Source: Rana temporaria (taxonomy: Eukaryota > Chordata > Amphibia > Anura > Ranidae). From it: a stretch of DNA of 64,000 bases. The translations under genes were made by a program, and so were the position numbers. A model generated the notes under the pieces. The model had not been told where the DNA came from, ran no database searches, and saw only the letters and a list, made by a program, of their open reading frames with translations. Each line of letters starts with the position of its first letter. Within the stretch, counting starts at the first letter, position 1. Shown here one piece after another: positions 23,247 through 35,223 of the stretch. The DNA is taken from positions 194,587,044 through 194,651,043 of the forward strand of contig NC_053494.1 of the NCBI RefSeq assembly GCF_905171775.1. Direction: 5' to 3'.

Positions 23247-23483
23247 CACATCATATAAAAAAAAGCACCAAATAGTTGATGGGAACATTCATATGACATG
23301 ACCGCTATGCTCAATAATATATAGGAAATTGTGTAAGCCCAAACACATTACAATTTTCCAACAATCTTCATCAGGAGGTAAAGGTGGTTGTATAAATCAT
23401 ACAATAAACATTACCAGTTATTAGAACTAGGGGGCACTAAAGACTTCCCCAAATGCAAATTCAAATAGTGAAAGAAGAGTACC
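23247..23483. repeat. Unclassified fragment containing the CCTGATGAAGA core
   Basis: The minus strand contains CCTGATGAAGATTGTTGG at about 23360, one of several similar cores in the window. No ends found. Confidence 0.35.
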
Positions 23484-23965
23484 GAGTGAGTGTGTGAGTA
23501 TCTTGTATAGCGCTACAAATGCGAACTAAATCGCCTCAAGGCGCTGTAGCCAATATGATCGTCCAACCAAGCTTCAGAAAAGATGGGTCTTAAGTTTTTT
23601 TCTGAAGGCCCGATGATTTTCCTCCAACCGAATGTCTGTGGGTAGAGCGTTTCATAACTGAGGTCCTTGGACAGCAAATCGTCATTCTCCTTTCATTTTA
23701 TAGCAAGATTTGGGGATGTGGAGGAGGTTCTGATTTGTTGATCGGAGGACCCGACTTGGGGTGTAGTGTTTTATTTTCTCACATAGATATTGCGGCGCAA
23801 TTCCTTGCGTGCATTTGTGGGTGAGGCAGAGAGTCTTGAATGTCACCCGATCCTTTACGGCAAGCCAGTGGAGGGTCCTCATGGCCGTGGAGATTGGTTC
23901 CCACGTTTTTTTACCCGCTACCAGTCTGGCTGCCATGTTCTGGACCACTTGTAGACGAGCCATCT
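23484..23965 (-). pseudogene. L2-clade LINE reverse transcriptase, C-terminal end
   Basis: The minus-strand frame reads RLQVVQNMAARLVAG, then LHWLAVKDRVTFK, YTPSRVLRSTNQNLL and IPKSCYKMKGE, the characteristic end of L2/CR1-group ORF2 after the polymerase domain. It stays open for 93 codons, then shifts frame. The 3' end reads GCGCTATACAAGATACTCAC with a short tandem tail, as in L2 elements. Only about 480 bp remain of an element normally over 3 kb. Confidence 0.8.
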
Positions 23966-23967
23966 AA

Positions 23968-24288
23968 AAAATTCTTGAAGAAAAACAAAGTATTTCATGG
24001 AGCCAGCCTTCTAAAACATGGTCTGCCATTCAATTAATGGAGCCTTACTGATTAGTGTGTATTGCAGTATCAATAAAAAGTCTGCTGGTATGTAGAATAA
24101 TTGCCACAAATCAATAGCCAGGGGCATCTATGTATATGGCTATTAATTTGTAGCAATTATTCTACATACCAGCAGACGTTTTATTGATACTGCAATACAC
24201 ACTAATCAGTAAGGCTCCATTAATTGAATGGCAGACCGTGTTTTGGAACATTGGCGCCATGAAATACTTTGTTTCTCTTTAAGAATTT
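23968..24288. repeat. Palindromic element, about 150-bp arms
   Basis: Arms 23968-24120 and 24137-24288 are nearly complementary (TGGTATGTAGAATAATTG against CAATTATTCTACATACCA; AGTAAGGCTCCATTAATTG in the right arm against its complement in the left). The gap is about 16 bp. It abuts the L2 relic, and no TSD is evident. Confidence 0.8.
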
Positions 24289-25797
24289 AGCACCCTCAGT
24301 GTGTCTCTCTCTGGACTCTGTGGACCCCTCAATTAGAACACACTCATTGTAATAATTATTGATGTTATACAACCATCGCACTATGTCTCCCTGATGAATA
24401 GTGTTTGGAAAATTTAAATGCGTTGAGGCTTATTTACATGACTGGGGCGTATACAGTTGGCTATATACTATTGGGCATAGCAGTGGTGTCATATTAATGC
24501 TTGCAACAAGAATTGGGTGGTTTATGTGTTGCATATGATGTTTTTAGCAAGGAATAATACATTTTGTAAACTTTAGTTGTTGCTTATATATGTGAGTGTA
24601 AAAAATATTGCGCAAACTAAAATATAATATGGATAGGCAACCAACACACAAAATGTATTTGTGAAAGAATGTAAAAATATAAAGTGTAGCGCCAATGACT
24701 CAGCTCTACTCGGGATGCCCCAAATGGAGTAAGACACTCCTGAAAGGAATGAAAAAACAATGTGTATCCACACAGTGATAGTGGGATAATGTATAGTATC
24801 ACAAATGTGAAATATCAATCACAAATATAAAAATGAGAATATTAAATAAACCTGTAAATTGAACAAAGTGCATTACACAAATTGCACATAAATCAATCTG
24901 TGTTGTTATGTGTCCATAGAGATCAATCCGGCAATCAAAAAGGTGTTTGATAGCAAAAAGAGGAGGTAGCAACTCTCCCAATTTGGCATATGAACCAGAC
25001 ACCCAGCATCAACATAAATTAATATGTGGAAGAATCTCTATATTCCTCTGTAACAGTCTGCATAGAAACAAAAGATGTAAAGTCCGTCCCCCTATCAGTG
25101 GTGATATACAAGTATAAACTCTTTCCACTCGTATGGACTTGAAGAGATGAATATCTTCAGCAACTCATTCCAATCACTTTAGGGAAGGTAGTAAATGGAT
25201 ACTCTTACCAGATTCCAATGACCCACTGCTCATCATACGATGGGTGGGTCTCCAATGCTTGTATGGGCCGATTGCCCTCTCTGGTTATCCTTGCGGTGGT
25301 ATCCTTCCAAGACTATTTCAAAGCCTATGTGACATCAGGACGGTTGCTGGTGGGAGATTATACTCACAGTCCAGGGGGGTTCGGATGTTTCCAAGGGTGA
25401 TTGGAAAATCGTGATACAGCCAATAATTGATCATACCAAGGTATGTGAGGAAAAAAGAAAAAAGAAAAAGCTCCTCATAGTGTAAAAAAGTTGTGATTTA
25501 ATAAAAAACATCAAACTAGTGTCACTACAAACATCAACACTTTGAATAAAATTGGCAATAAAATTCAGTAGTGAATCCAAAAAAAAAAAAGGAGAAAACA
25601 ATCCAACCAGAAAAACATGCAGCAAAAAATAAAGCTTCAGTGCCCTGTGAAAGGCTGAAGGAATCCACAGAGTTTTAGCAGATGGTGGCAATGTGACCTG
25701 TATACCCTACCGGTTTCGTCGCAATTGGACTTCTACTGGGGTGTGTATATATACTTTTGGTGTGCCTTAAAAAACAACAACCAACAACAAACTTTGC
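24289..25797. other. Composite noncoding DNA, probable repeat fragments
   Basis: No gene. The final part (about 25690-25735) has TACCGGTTTCGTCGCAATTG, similar in layout to the fold-back cores, and CCCTGATGAATAGTG occurs near 24389. The remainder is AT-rich and unassigned. Confidence 0.35.
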
Positions 25798-25801
25798 TTA
25801 A

Positions 25802-26265
25802 AGTGATACTAAAGTCTTGTTTTTTTTTTATTTTATACTTACCTGCTGTTTGCACTGGTTTTGCACAGAGCAGCCCCGGTCCTTCTCTTCTCAGGTCCCT
25901 TGCCGATGCTCCTGGCACCTCCCTTCTGCTGAGTGCTGCTTGCTGTGGGGGCACCTGAGCCAAGCTGCTGCTCTGTGTGTTCTTTCAGACACAGAGTCAA
26001 TCCTAGGTCCCACCCCCTCTCTCTTCTCATTGGCTCATTGACTTTGATTGACTCGAGTAGAAGCCAATGGTGCCCCGCTGCTGTCTCAGACAAGGAGGAG
26101 GGGAGTCCCGGACATTCGAGGCTCTCCTGCAACATCGCTGGATCAAGATGGGGCTCAGGTAAGTATTAGGTGGGGGCTGAGGGGGCTGTTTCACACAGAA
26201 GTTTTTTTTTATCTTAATGCACAGAAAGCTTTAAGAAAAAAAAACCTTCTGACTTTAGAACCACT
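25802..26265. mobile_element. TTAA MITE, T2/Kolobok-like
   Basis: Ends are AGTGATACTAAAGTC and GACTTTAGAACCACT, flanked by TTAA (25798-25801, 26266-26269). Terminal pattern TTAAAG resembles T2 MITEs of Xenopus, assigned to Kolobok. Frames on both strands across its GC-rich middle are not convincing genes. Confidence 0.75.
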
Positions 26266-26391
26266 TTAAGTGATGAGGCACTACTGTTTCATTCCGACTA
26301 TTATTCCCTTTTTTTTACTATTTACCCATAAATATTAGTAAACATTTAACATGGGGTGCACCAATGACACTGAGGTCACATAGCTTTCTAA

Positions 26392-26913
26392 TGCCGCATA
26401 CACACGATCAGTTTGTCCAAACTGATCGTGTGGGGGCCCCATCGGTTTTTTATCCATCGGTTAAAAAAATAGGAACTTGTTTTAAAATTATCTGATGGTT
26501 AACTAACCAATAGAAAAAAAAACGATTGTCTGTAGGCACGTCCATCGGTTAAAAATCCACACATGCTCAGACTAAATTAGGGGACGGGAGCGCTCCTTCT
26601 GGTAAAACTAGCGTTCATTATGGAGATAGCACATTCATCCCGCTGTAACAGACAGAAAAGCGCAAATCGTCTTTTACTAACACAAAATCAGCTAAAGCAG
26701 CCCCAAGGGTGGCGCCATTGGATTTGAACTTCCCCTTTATAGTGCCGTCGTACGTCGTACGTGGTTTACAGTACGTGACCGCGTTCTGAAACGAACGTTT
26801 TTTTAACCGATGGTGTGTAGGCACGACTGATCATCAGTCAGCTTCATTGGATAACTGATGGAAAAATCCATCAGACCGTTTTCATCGGATGGACCAATTG
26901 TGTGTACAGGGCA
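26392..26913. mobile_element. GTACACACGA-type MITE, CCATCGGTTAAAA subtype
   Basis: Ends are TGCCGCATACACACGATCAG and TTGTGTGTACAGGGCA. The outer parts resemble 44485-44889, while the middle (GGGACGGGAGCGCTC near 26580, ACACAAAATCAGCTAAAGC near 26680) is that of the GTTATGAG subtype, so it looks chimeric. Confidence 0.75.
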
Positions 26914-27749
26914 TTCGTTTTCTAATGGGAGAGTACAGCAGTAACCCTTTGCTTTCATACTCTCTCTTGCTGAATCTCTATATGGCCCAGCCTGAACGGA
27001 GCAAACAACAAGGGGAAAATGAGTTACCCATATCCTTTAGATGTGCTTTAGTTTGATCTATTGAGCTCTGTAAACTATGGGCTTCTCCAGTGAAGCAGTT
27101 AAGTATTTCCAGATGAACATATAAAATAAATCTTCTTCTATAGGCTGGACTGCAAATAGTAAATACCCCTAAAATATTTTTTTATGTAAAATTGACCAGA
27201 AAAAAAATAAAACATGTTTGTCCTGACTAAAAATATAGACAACACACTATAAATTACCTTTAAAGCCTACATCCTGGCAATTGTAAGCACATCTATATTT
27301 TATACTGATGCTCCTACCCATTCACATACATTTTCACCATCAAGTGTCCCTCACTCTCACCTCTTACCAGAGTAAAGACCAGTGATCCAGAAATGCAGTT
27401 CTAGACCGTCACACACTGGTCTTTTTGGCACACTTTGTTATATTTAGGTAAGTAAAGGGGATTTTTTCTACTAAACCCAGTGATTAGTTTGGGGGGGGGG
27501 GGGGGTTAAAGGGTAGTGGTGGAAAGAAGGTTCCCAGAAATCAGCTTTGAAGATATTGTTCTGCCCTGCCAGATAGAGCAGAAGCTCAACAATTATGTTA
27601 GCACACAGGAGACAGCCAATGCACTTCTCAGCTTATTATTAAATAAGCATTAATGAGCGATTTGCATGTTTCTTAGTTTTATAAAATACCTTTTGTCTCA
27701 AAGCACTTTCATACTTTCATATTTGAACAGAATTACTTAATTATATCAC

Positions 27750-27762
27750 AGGTTAAAGGTCA
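27750..27762 (+). promoter_or_regulatory. DR1-type nuclear receptor site, candidate
   Basis: AGGTTAAAGGTCA is two AGGT(T/C)A half-sites spaced by 1 bp, the arrangement bound by HNF4, RXR heterodimers and COUP-TF. Such a match also occurs by chance in 64 kb, so function is unproven. Confidence 0.25.
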
Positions 27763-27777
27763 AACCTTACTCCCATC

Positions 27778-27791
27778 TTCTCCATGGTAAC
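27778..27791 (+). promoter_or_regulatory. RFX X-box-like site, candidate
   Basis: TTCTCCATGGTAAC matches 13 of 14 positions of the X-box pattern GTHNYYATRRNAAC. It lies 15 bp after the DR1-like word. Confidence 0.25.
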
Positions 27792-28495
27792 GTCTGATCT
27801 ATTAACAGATCTTCCTCCCACCCCAAAGTAGAACGGAACCTCTAATGTATTATTGATAGCATAATTATAAGTTTTAGATTAAAATACACTTTTACATGAT
27901 GGCATGTTCCAATTTAGCTATAGTGTTCTTGTAACCTTTTGAAGGTTAAAGGGACACTTTCATTTCTACTGTGGCCCATTTCCCATTCCACAGCATAATC
28001 CATCTTGTGACATAAAACAAATATGACTCTTACTATCGCTGCCTCCCATTAACCCCAGGGCACAGAACTTCTAAGTCCTTCTGATTTCTGGCAATATGAC
28101 GCTTGACAGGAAATTAAGTCATTACGTACCTTGCTAATAAATCATATATGCATATGTGGGTCTTAACTAGAAAATGTAAATCCTTACAAAGATGTTTAGG
28201 AATCAAGATGAGTGATAACATGGGCCTTATGCTAATTTATCACGCAGAACTTTTTTTTTTTTTATTGTAATAAGAATGTATTTAAGTGATATTTTAAACA
28301 CATTTCTGTATAACTTACTGTAGGGTAGTTAATAATGAACCCAATCCTTCCTCAAACCAGCAAATAAAAAATAATCCCTATTTTTATCACTCATTGAAAT
28401 AAAGTATAAACAAAGTTTCTTAATTTTGAATCTAAAGTTAACCCAATTTTTTCTAATTATTCCCCCAGTCACTACAAATTTCTCTTCATTACAAG

Positions 28496-29565
28496 GCATG
28501 AGTGAGTGAGTGAGTAACTTATATAGCGCTAACAAATGCAAACTAAATCGCTTCAAGACTGCGGTTTCCAAAGCGAGCAAAGTCCTTTCTTGTATTAGGA
28601 GAGGTATGGACTCCAGAGAGAGAGATATATATTTTTTCCCCTGTACAAATCATTAGTAAGACCTTATCTGGAATATGCAGTCCAATTTTGGGCACCAGTT
28701 CTCAAAAAGGATATTGGGGAACTGGAGAAAGTGCAGAGAAGGTCAACCAAACTGATAAGAGGCATGGAGGAGCTCAGCTATGAGGAAAGATTAGAGGAAC
28801 TGAATTTATTCACTCTTGAGAAGAGGAGAATTAGGGGGGGTATGATCCACATGTACAAATATATATGGGGTCCATATAGTGAATTTGATGTTGAGTCAAA
28901 GGGGACACTCTTTACGTCTAGAGGAAAAGAAATTTCATCTCCAAATACGGAAAGGTTTCTTCACAGTAAGAGCTGTGAACATGTGGAACAGACTCTCTCC
29001 AGAGGTGGTTCTGGCCAGCTCAGTAGATTGCTTTAAGAAAGGTCTGGATACTTTCCTAAATGTACAGAATATAACTGAGTACTAAGATTTGTAGGTAAAG
29101 TTGATCCAGGGTAAATCTGATTGCCTCTCGGGGGTTCAGGAAGGAATTTTTTCCCCTGCTGTAGCAAATTGGATCATGCTCTGCTGGGGTTTTTTGCCTT
29201 CCTCTGGATCAACTGTGGGTATGGAGTTGGGTGTATGGGATTGTACTGTGTTTTTTATTTTGTTTGTTTATTTTTTATTTATTTTATTTTTTTTGTGGTT
29301 GGACTGGATGGACTTGTGTCTTTTTTTAACCTGACTAACTATGTAACTATGTAAGACGCTTGTATCTGGAGTCGTCGTTGTCCTTTAGAAGAGGTGGGTC
29401 TTCAGTTTTTTCCTGAAGGCGCAATGGTTATCTTCCATGCGGATGGTGGTTGGTAGAGCGTTCCACAGCCATGACCCCTGAACTGCAAATCTTTGTTCTC
29501 CTTTCAATTTGTAGCGGGTCTTGGGGAATGAGTGCCACGCAGTGCAGGTCCTTCATGGGTCACCA
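28496..29565 (-). mobile_element. L2-clade LINE fragment interrupted by another LINE
   Basis: Pieces 28496-28559 and 29353-29565 align in order with 23484-23700 (GTATATAGCGCTAnCAAATG tail, then GGTGGGTCTTCAGTTTTTT and GGTAGAGCGTTCCA). Together they form one minus-strand L2 3' end split by a plus-strand LINE. AAGAC occurs at both junctions (28555-28559, 29353-29357). Confidence 0.75.
28560..29352 (+). pseudogene. CR1-type LINE, 5'-truncated and frameshifted
   Basis: Plus-strand frames give LEYAVQFWAPVLKKDIGELE (near 28670-28730), LSYEERLEELNLFTLEKRR, then in another frame FFTVRAVNMWNRLSPEVVL and KKGLDTFLNV. This is the C-terminal region of CR1-group reverse transcriptase proteins. The frame shift near 28880-29036 breaks it. 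The 3' UTR ends with GGACTTGTGTCTTTTTT and ACTATGTAACTATGTAA. The 5' end is truncated at 28560 inside the RT C-terminal region. Confidence 0.85.
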
Positions 29566-31286
29566 TGGTCAACCTAGACAGGAAACAAATGGGCAGATGG
29601 CATCATCATATGACCATAATGCCTTGATAATAAGATAAAGTGAATGGGTGAAAGGCCCAAGCTGTAAGAACGTGGTAGAAATAAAAAGTCCTACCGTTTG
29701 GCATTCTCATCCTTTGACTCCATACAAGATGACATTCTTAGGAACCCTGTCATTGCTCCACCAGGCAATAGTTTGCTGAAACAAAATAGCAATCATTCAA
29801 TTCATCTACATTCTCTTTGTCCTCCAGGCATTATACAGACTTTTCCTCTAATAGTAGCATTTCGAAAAGGGAGGGCCAATGATTTGAGACATTTAGACTC
29901 ATTGTCAGAAGAAACAGCAATGTGTTGACCGTCATCTGTGGGTTGATATGCCTTCAATACCCAGTAGGCAGTCTGATGACCAAGTTTTACTGCCTAACTA
30001 CAGTGGAGAAAAATAGGATCTGGGATCTTGCTATGCTGTCTAGTAAGGGTATCTGGATCACAGTTTAATTGAATAGAACTACAAATCTTTCGGCATAGAA
30101 GATAGTTCCTATATATGTATTCTAACCTTATATTTAAAGAGTTCAGCTTTAAGGAAATATATGCAGCGCAACAACTGTGTAGGCAATTAATTAGATGTGA
30201 ATAAACATGCATATCATTACAAGTGAAAGGAAAATAAAAAAAGAAACGATAATGGAAATGTACTGAGTGACAGGTATTACACTTAATGGCATGTTCCTGT
30301 AAAATTAGGCGTGATTTCCCTCTCTTGTACCTGTCACGTAAAATTATTTATCATCTCTTTAGCATCCATTTCCATTTGCTTGTATAATTGGATGGCTAGC
30401 TTATCTGGGGGTTGAAATAAATAGACAACATCATTTTTCAGATGGAAGTTTTCTGAGAAGGTAATTGAATATCAGAACATATCACCAAGGATCAGCCACC
30501 ACAGAAGGAGTAATTGGAATTCTGATAGTAATGACGTTGTGATTTATAAGGCAATATAGGTTGCCTATCCGATTGGCTTGTTTGTTTTTTGGATTTTTTT
30601 TTTTTTTTTACATGTTTTGAGAAATGCTGTCTAAAATGTGAAATCTCATGTTGCAGTCAATTTTTGCTTACATGGGACTTCCATGATTACAGTATTTAAT
30701 TCCCGTTCAAATATTTTTGACCCCGCAAAGGGATCTCTACCATATTGTATGATTGCATAGTATATTGTCTGTTGAGTTCCAACTTTCACAAAGGACAGAA
30801 GGTTGCTCCAGAAGAAGTTAAAAAAAATCTCTTCGTACTGTGAAGCAATTTATCCTCAAGGATTACAAGAGCATAGTCTCTGAAGTTTAAATTTTAACAG
30901 CTCAAATCACCAGTTGTTTGTTTACACTGGAAGGCTGGCAAGTAGCAAAGTTTCTGCTGTCATCATAAATAGGGGGGAGCAGTGATTTCAGTGCATCTGT
31001 TGCAAAATTTGAAGATGCATTTCTTCTTAGGAGCACTCTGGGCTGTGTAGGCTGCACATACCACGAATGTCAGCACTTGGAGAAAATGTTTCCTTAAACT
31101 GACCCCCCCCCCCACAATATGGACAAGGTTTTTATAGGAATAAAAACATGGCCTGTATACCCATTGATATTCTATGCCATATTGGTATTGATCCCTTCTG
31201 CCTTATATTCAGCCTATGGTTATGCAATATGTGCATTTTTTTTTGGGGGGGGGCATTTTTTTTATCATCTGTGACAATATGTTATC
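29566..31286. other. Unique AT-rich DNA, no gene seen
   Basis: About 1.7 kb without recognisable transposon ends. Short frames look random. Some parts (30250-30420) have a dense run of AT-rich binding-site-like words. Confidence 0.5.
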
Positions 31287-31294
31287 CTCTACAT

Positions 31295-31945
31295 CAGTGG
31301 TCCTCAACCTTCTAGTGCCCGTGACCCCTTGATAAAATTTCCCAAGTTGTGGGGACCCCTAACGGTAAAATTATTTAGAATCCTGGGTTGTCAGCACTCA
31401 AGGCAAGACAAGTAATTTGTGTCCCCAACCCATGGACATTTAGTGCTCCCAGAGTCCCCTCCACTTGTACAGTATTAAATCCCATTATGCTACATTTTAG
31501 GATGTACCAATTTTTCTCTTTGTTTTCCTTTCTTTCCCTTTTATCTCTCTATCCTAATTTTTATTTTATTTTCCCATTACTCTCTCTAGCCGTATTTCTA
31601 TAATCACAGGTAGTGTTACTCACTGTGTCTCCGACCTTGTGGTGTCTCGCAGCAGTGACACCTATGTCGAAATCAGGAGATGGGGTCTCCTCCAGCCCCT
31701 CCCACTTCATTCTTTACCAGTCAGCAGACCTCTTGTTTCTGCCCCCCAGCAATGCCGTGAACTGAGTGGGTGGCTGTGAAGAGGCTGAGTTGGCGGCCGC
31801 AGGCTCCAGGGACAGCCCTGCTGGGCGGCTGAAAAAAGGCTAGGAGAGTGCTGCGGGCTTCAGGGACAGCCCAGGATATGGTGACCCCTGGCAAATTGTC
31901 ATTTGACCCCCGAGGGGGTCCCGACCCCCAGGTTGAAAACCACTG
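31295..31945. mobile_element. hAT (Charlie-like) nonautonomous element
   Basis: Ends are CAGTGGTCCTCAACCTTCTA and CCAGGTTGAAAACCACTG with a perfect 8-bp duplication CTCTACAT (31287-31294, 31946-31953). The TIR is of the CAGTGGTTCTCAACC type known from hAT-Charlie elements. 651 bp, no transposase frame. Confidence 0.92.
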
Positions 31946-31953
31946 CTCTACAT

Positions 31954-34097
31954 ACTGAATCTCTTGGCTGCGCTACTTTTTCTACAATTGGGTGATTGGG
32001 ATGTGACCACTTTCCCCTTGCTTGCCCCAGTGCCCGCCCGAGGGCTTTTCTATGTGCATGTCCGTATTTCTAGGCAAGTGAATCCTGTGTTATCTTTCTG
32101 TGTGTCCTGAGAAAGCAAAAGGTGAAACATGTTGATACACAGACACATAAGGATTTATTCTATTGCCTATTACCTGGAAATTCCATCATATTAACTCAAT
32201 GTATTATTACCATCTTTGTAAGATGTACTGTATCTATGCATGTGTTTTTAAATATGGCACATAATATATGTACTTTGATTTTTAATTGTTGTGTACAAAT
32301 AAAAACTGCATGATTTTATAGTATCTAGTAATTCATTTGCCTCTAACGTCCGAATGATTATGCCTATTGTCTATAAATTTCTTCTTAGTTCCTATAGCTA
32401 CAGAGGTTAGTGAGGTGTAAAATAAAGTAAAGTGTTTTACTGCTTGTTCAGAAAAAAATACTTTTATAGACATAGCCTGAGCATGATTCACTTTATCTAC
32501 TCCTTTTCTAATGTACCCCTTGTCTTACTGATAGTCCTTTCTTCATAAACAAGCTCTGGTTTTCTTGGGTTATGGACAGATGTAAATGGTTCATTATTCT
32601 CTGCAAAGACCTGTAGAAATACGTTACACTACATAAATTAAAAATAAATAAATGGCTCCACATACATTCAAAATGTATATTTCCTATTTTTTTTGTAGTC
32701 TTTACAGAAAATATGTTTTGTTTGTTGCTGATTTAGATATGCAGTTGAGATAATAGATACAATTTTTAGATTTTGAAAGGGTTTATTCTAGTGAATTTTT
32801 GTTATTGTGGGTCAATGTGTCTCCTTAAACATTGGGCATACATTTGTTATAATTTGTTATTTTTTTAGTGTTTGAGCATCAACAAGTTATTTGGGTTTTA
32901 CAAATTTTAAATTCAAGGTAACTTGTGGGAGTGTTAATGGAATCCCATTTAAATGGTTCATTTGTTTATGATTGTTCTTCATTTGAAACGATTGTTTATC
33001 TTAGTCATGATAAGATGGAGGCACCGAGCCATTTAATGAATTTCTTTGCATTTTAATCAAGTTCTTATAGTTTATATTACAAACCAGTTTGTTTCACTGA
33101 GGTTCTAGAAATGGAGAATTAGAGCATTGATAAAAACAAAATGTTTTTAAAAGCAACACTACTCCAAGTTTTATGTGAAATATATGTTATATAAAAAAAA
33201 AGGTCTCACGACAGCCAACCACAATCCAACTTATTCAAGTGCAAGGGGAGACAATTACAGCATTCCTCTGACTGGTTGATATAGAAAATAGATCCTTGTA
33301 TATTCAATGGTTCTAAAAGTGTAACTAAACCCCAAAACAAACATTTAACCCGGTGGCGCCAAGCGCAGGCAAATATGGGGCCTCTCGGGGGTTGGCCACG
33401 TATTTGCATGCATAGCACCAACAGAGCTGTGCCGAGAGCGCTCCCCGTGCCAGTGGGTGACCAGCGGCTAATGGAAACCTCCTGATCGCTGCTTGCGATT
33501 GTGAGTTTTCAATTCCTGTGACCACTCTGACAGCCAATCACGGCGGTCACATGGCCATATGCCCAACCCACCTCCTGGCATTATAAAAACCCTACTCTGG
33601 CCCTTTAAATAAATAAAGAAAAATGGTTAGGTTTTGGCAAGTGCAGAGCTGAATCAGATTAATGCTATGGAAAAATAATTCCATTTCATGTCGTGTTTTT
33701 ACTTGAAAATAAAATTTGTACTGAGAGAAATATGATAGGGCTCTTTATCCTCCTACATAAAGGTTTCACTCTTTCCCAGAAATTTGGGAGTAATGGGAGT
33801 CAGTATCCTATGATCAGCCTGTGTTGTTGAATAAGACAATCTGCTGGCTAGAGCTGTGAGCCAATCGTGTGGGCAGGGAATTACAATTCTGTAGGAATTA
33901 TGTACACCAATTGATTGCAGGATGCCCCCTGACAAGGAAGCCATGTTTTTCTTTTTTTGAGTTTTAAAAATCAGGTTAAACTTTAAAGGATTTTTACAGT
34001 ACACAGTATTTGTTTTCTCTCTTTATATGATAAGGAATATAATACAATGTAACAACGTGTTTTGTGTGTTTTTTTTTTTAAAAGTTGGGTAAACATT
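31954..34097. other. Mostly unique DNA, some repeat fragments
   Basis: GTCCTGAGAAAGCAAAAGG and GTGAAACATGTTGATAC (32105-32140) match the recurrent fold-back core. A GC-rich stretch (33340-33600) looks like part of an unclassified element. The rest is AT-rich without genes. Confidence 0.45.
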
Positions 34098-34099
34098 AC

Positions 34100-35221
34100 C
34101 GTATTTATAATTTTTTCCCCTGAAAACAGAGGGTAAACAGTGCCTGCGTGTTATACGCCAATAGCACGTTTTACCAACAGGGGGCGGGGATGGTCCCGCC
34201 TCTCCTGGCCCTGGGAAAGCGTTCCCTGCATAGTTAAGATAAATCACTGCCAGCCCCTTCTACACCGCTCCTCCTGTGTCAGTGTCATTGAAAAACAAAG
34301 CTTGTAAATAGCTCAACAGCTCTGTTTTTTTCTGGCTGCTCTCTTCCTCCCACTCCTCCTCCTCTGAGTGAAGCTTTAGATTGGAGGGGGAGAGCGGTCA
34401 CATGACCACCTGTGTAACATCAGAGGAGAGCAGTCATGTGACCAGGTCAGTGGGAAAAACTGAACTATTGAGGTATATGGAAGCTTCATTTTACAATAGG
34501 AGTGACACAGGAGGAGCAGTGTGGAAGGAGCTGCAGTGATTTAATTTTTCTTAACTGTTGAGTATGCTGGCAGCACTGTTCCTGGAGACTGGGGGTCTCC
34601 TGGGAGTGCAGAGAGGGGGCTGTATACTGGATGGAGGGGGCTGTATACTGGATGGAGGGGGCTGTATACTGGATGGAGGGGAGCTGTATACTGAATGGGG
34701 GGAGCTGTATACTGGATGGGGGGAGCTGTATACTGGATGGGGGAGCTGTATACTGGATGGGGGGAGCTGTATACTGGATGGGGTGGGCTGTATATTGGAT
34801 GGGGGAGCTGTATACTGCATGGGTGGGCTGTATACTGGATGGAGAGAGCTGTATACTGGACAGGGGGGGCTGTATACTGGATGGGGGGGCTGTATACTGG
34901 ATGGAGGGGCTGTATACTGGATAGGGGGAGCTGTATACTGAATGGAGGGGGCTGTATACTGGATGGGGGGGGATCTGCATACTGGATGAAGGGGGCTGTA
35001 TACTGAATGGGGGAGCTGTATACTGAATGGAGGGAGCTGTATACTGGATGGGGGAGCTGTATACTGGATGGGGGAGCTGTATACTGGAAAGGGGGAGCCG
35101 TGTACTGGATGAAGAGCTGTTTACTGTAAAGGGGGCTGTGAATTATTTTTCCCTTAAACTCCCCTCCTAAAATTGGGGTGCATGTTATATGCCTGTGCAT
35201 GTTATACGCTGATAAATACAG
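34100..35221. mobile_element. TA-flanked element with GTATTTAT ends, minisatellite-expanded
   Basis: Ends are CCGTATTTATAATTTTT and GTTATACGCTGATAAATACAG, flanked by TA (34098-34099, 35222-35223). Subterminal words GTGTTATACGCCAATA and GTTATACGCTGATA are shared with the short copy at 50366-50535. The interior is occupied by a roughly 530-bp minisatellite. A TA target suggests the Tc1/mariner group, but no transposase is present. Confidence 0.7.
34613..35140. repeat. Minisatellite, about 25 units of 20-22 bp
   Basis: Direct units of the form GCTGTATACTGGATGGGGGA with small variations in the G-run and 1-2 bp length changes. Long frames on both strands translate to simple repeats, which is a property of the array, not a gene. 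Confidence 0.95.
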
Positions 35222-35223
35222 TA

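Larger units (their letters stand above)
26917..28495. other. Unique AT-rich DNA, no gene seen
   Basis: About 1.6 kb without transposon ends. A G-run lies at 27491-27504. It contains clustered nuclear-receptor-like and RFX-like words near 27750-27791. Confidence 0.5.

Noticed and set aside
28329..28580. 83-codon minus-strand frame
   Set aside because: It runs from unique DNA into the L2 tail, so it cannot be a single gene.
34486..35200. Long open frames on both strands, up to 219 codons
   Set aside because: They lie on the 20-22 bp minisatellite and translate to simple repeats in several frames at once. Array periodicity explains them.
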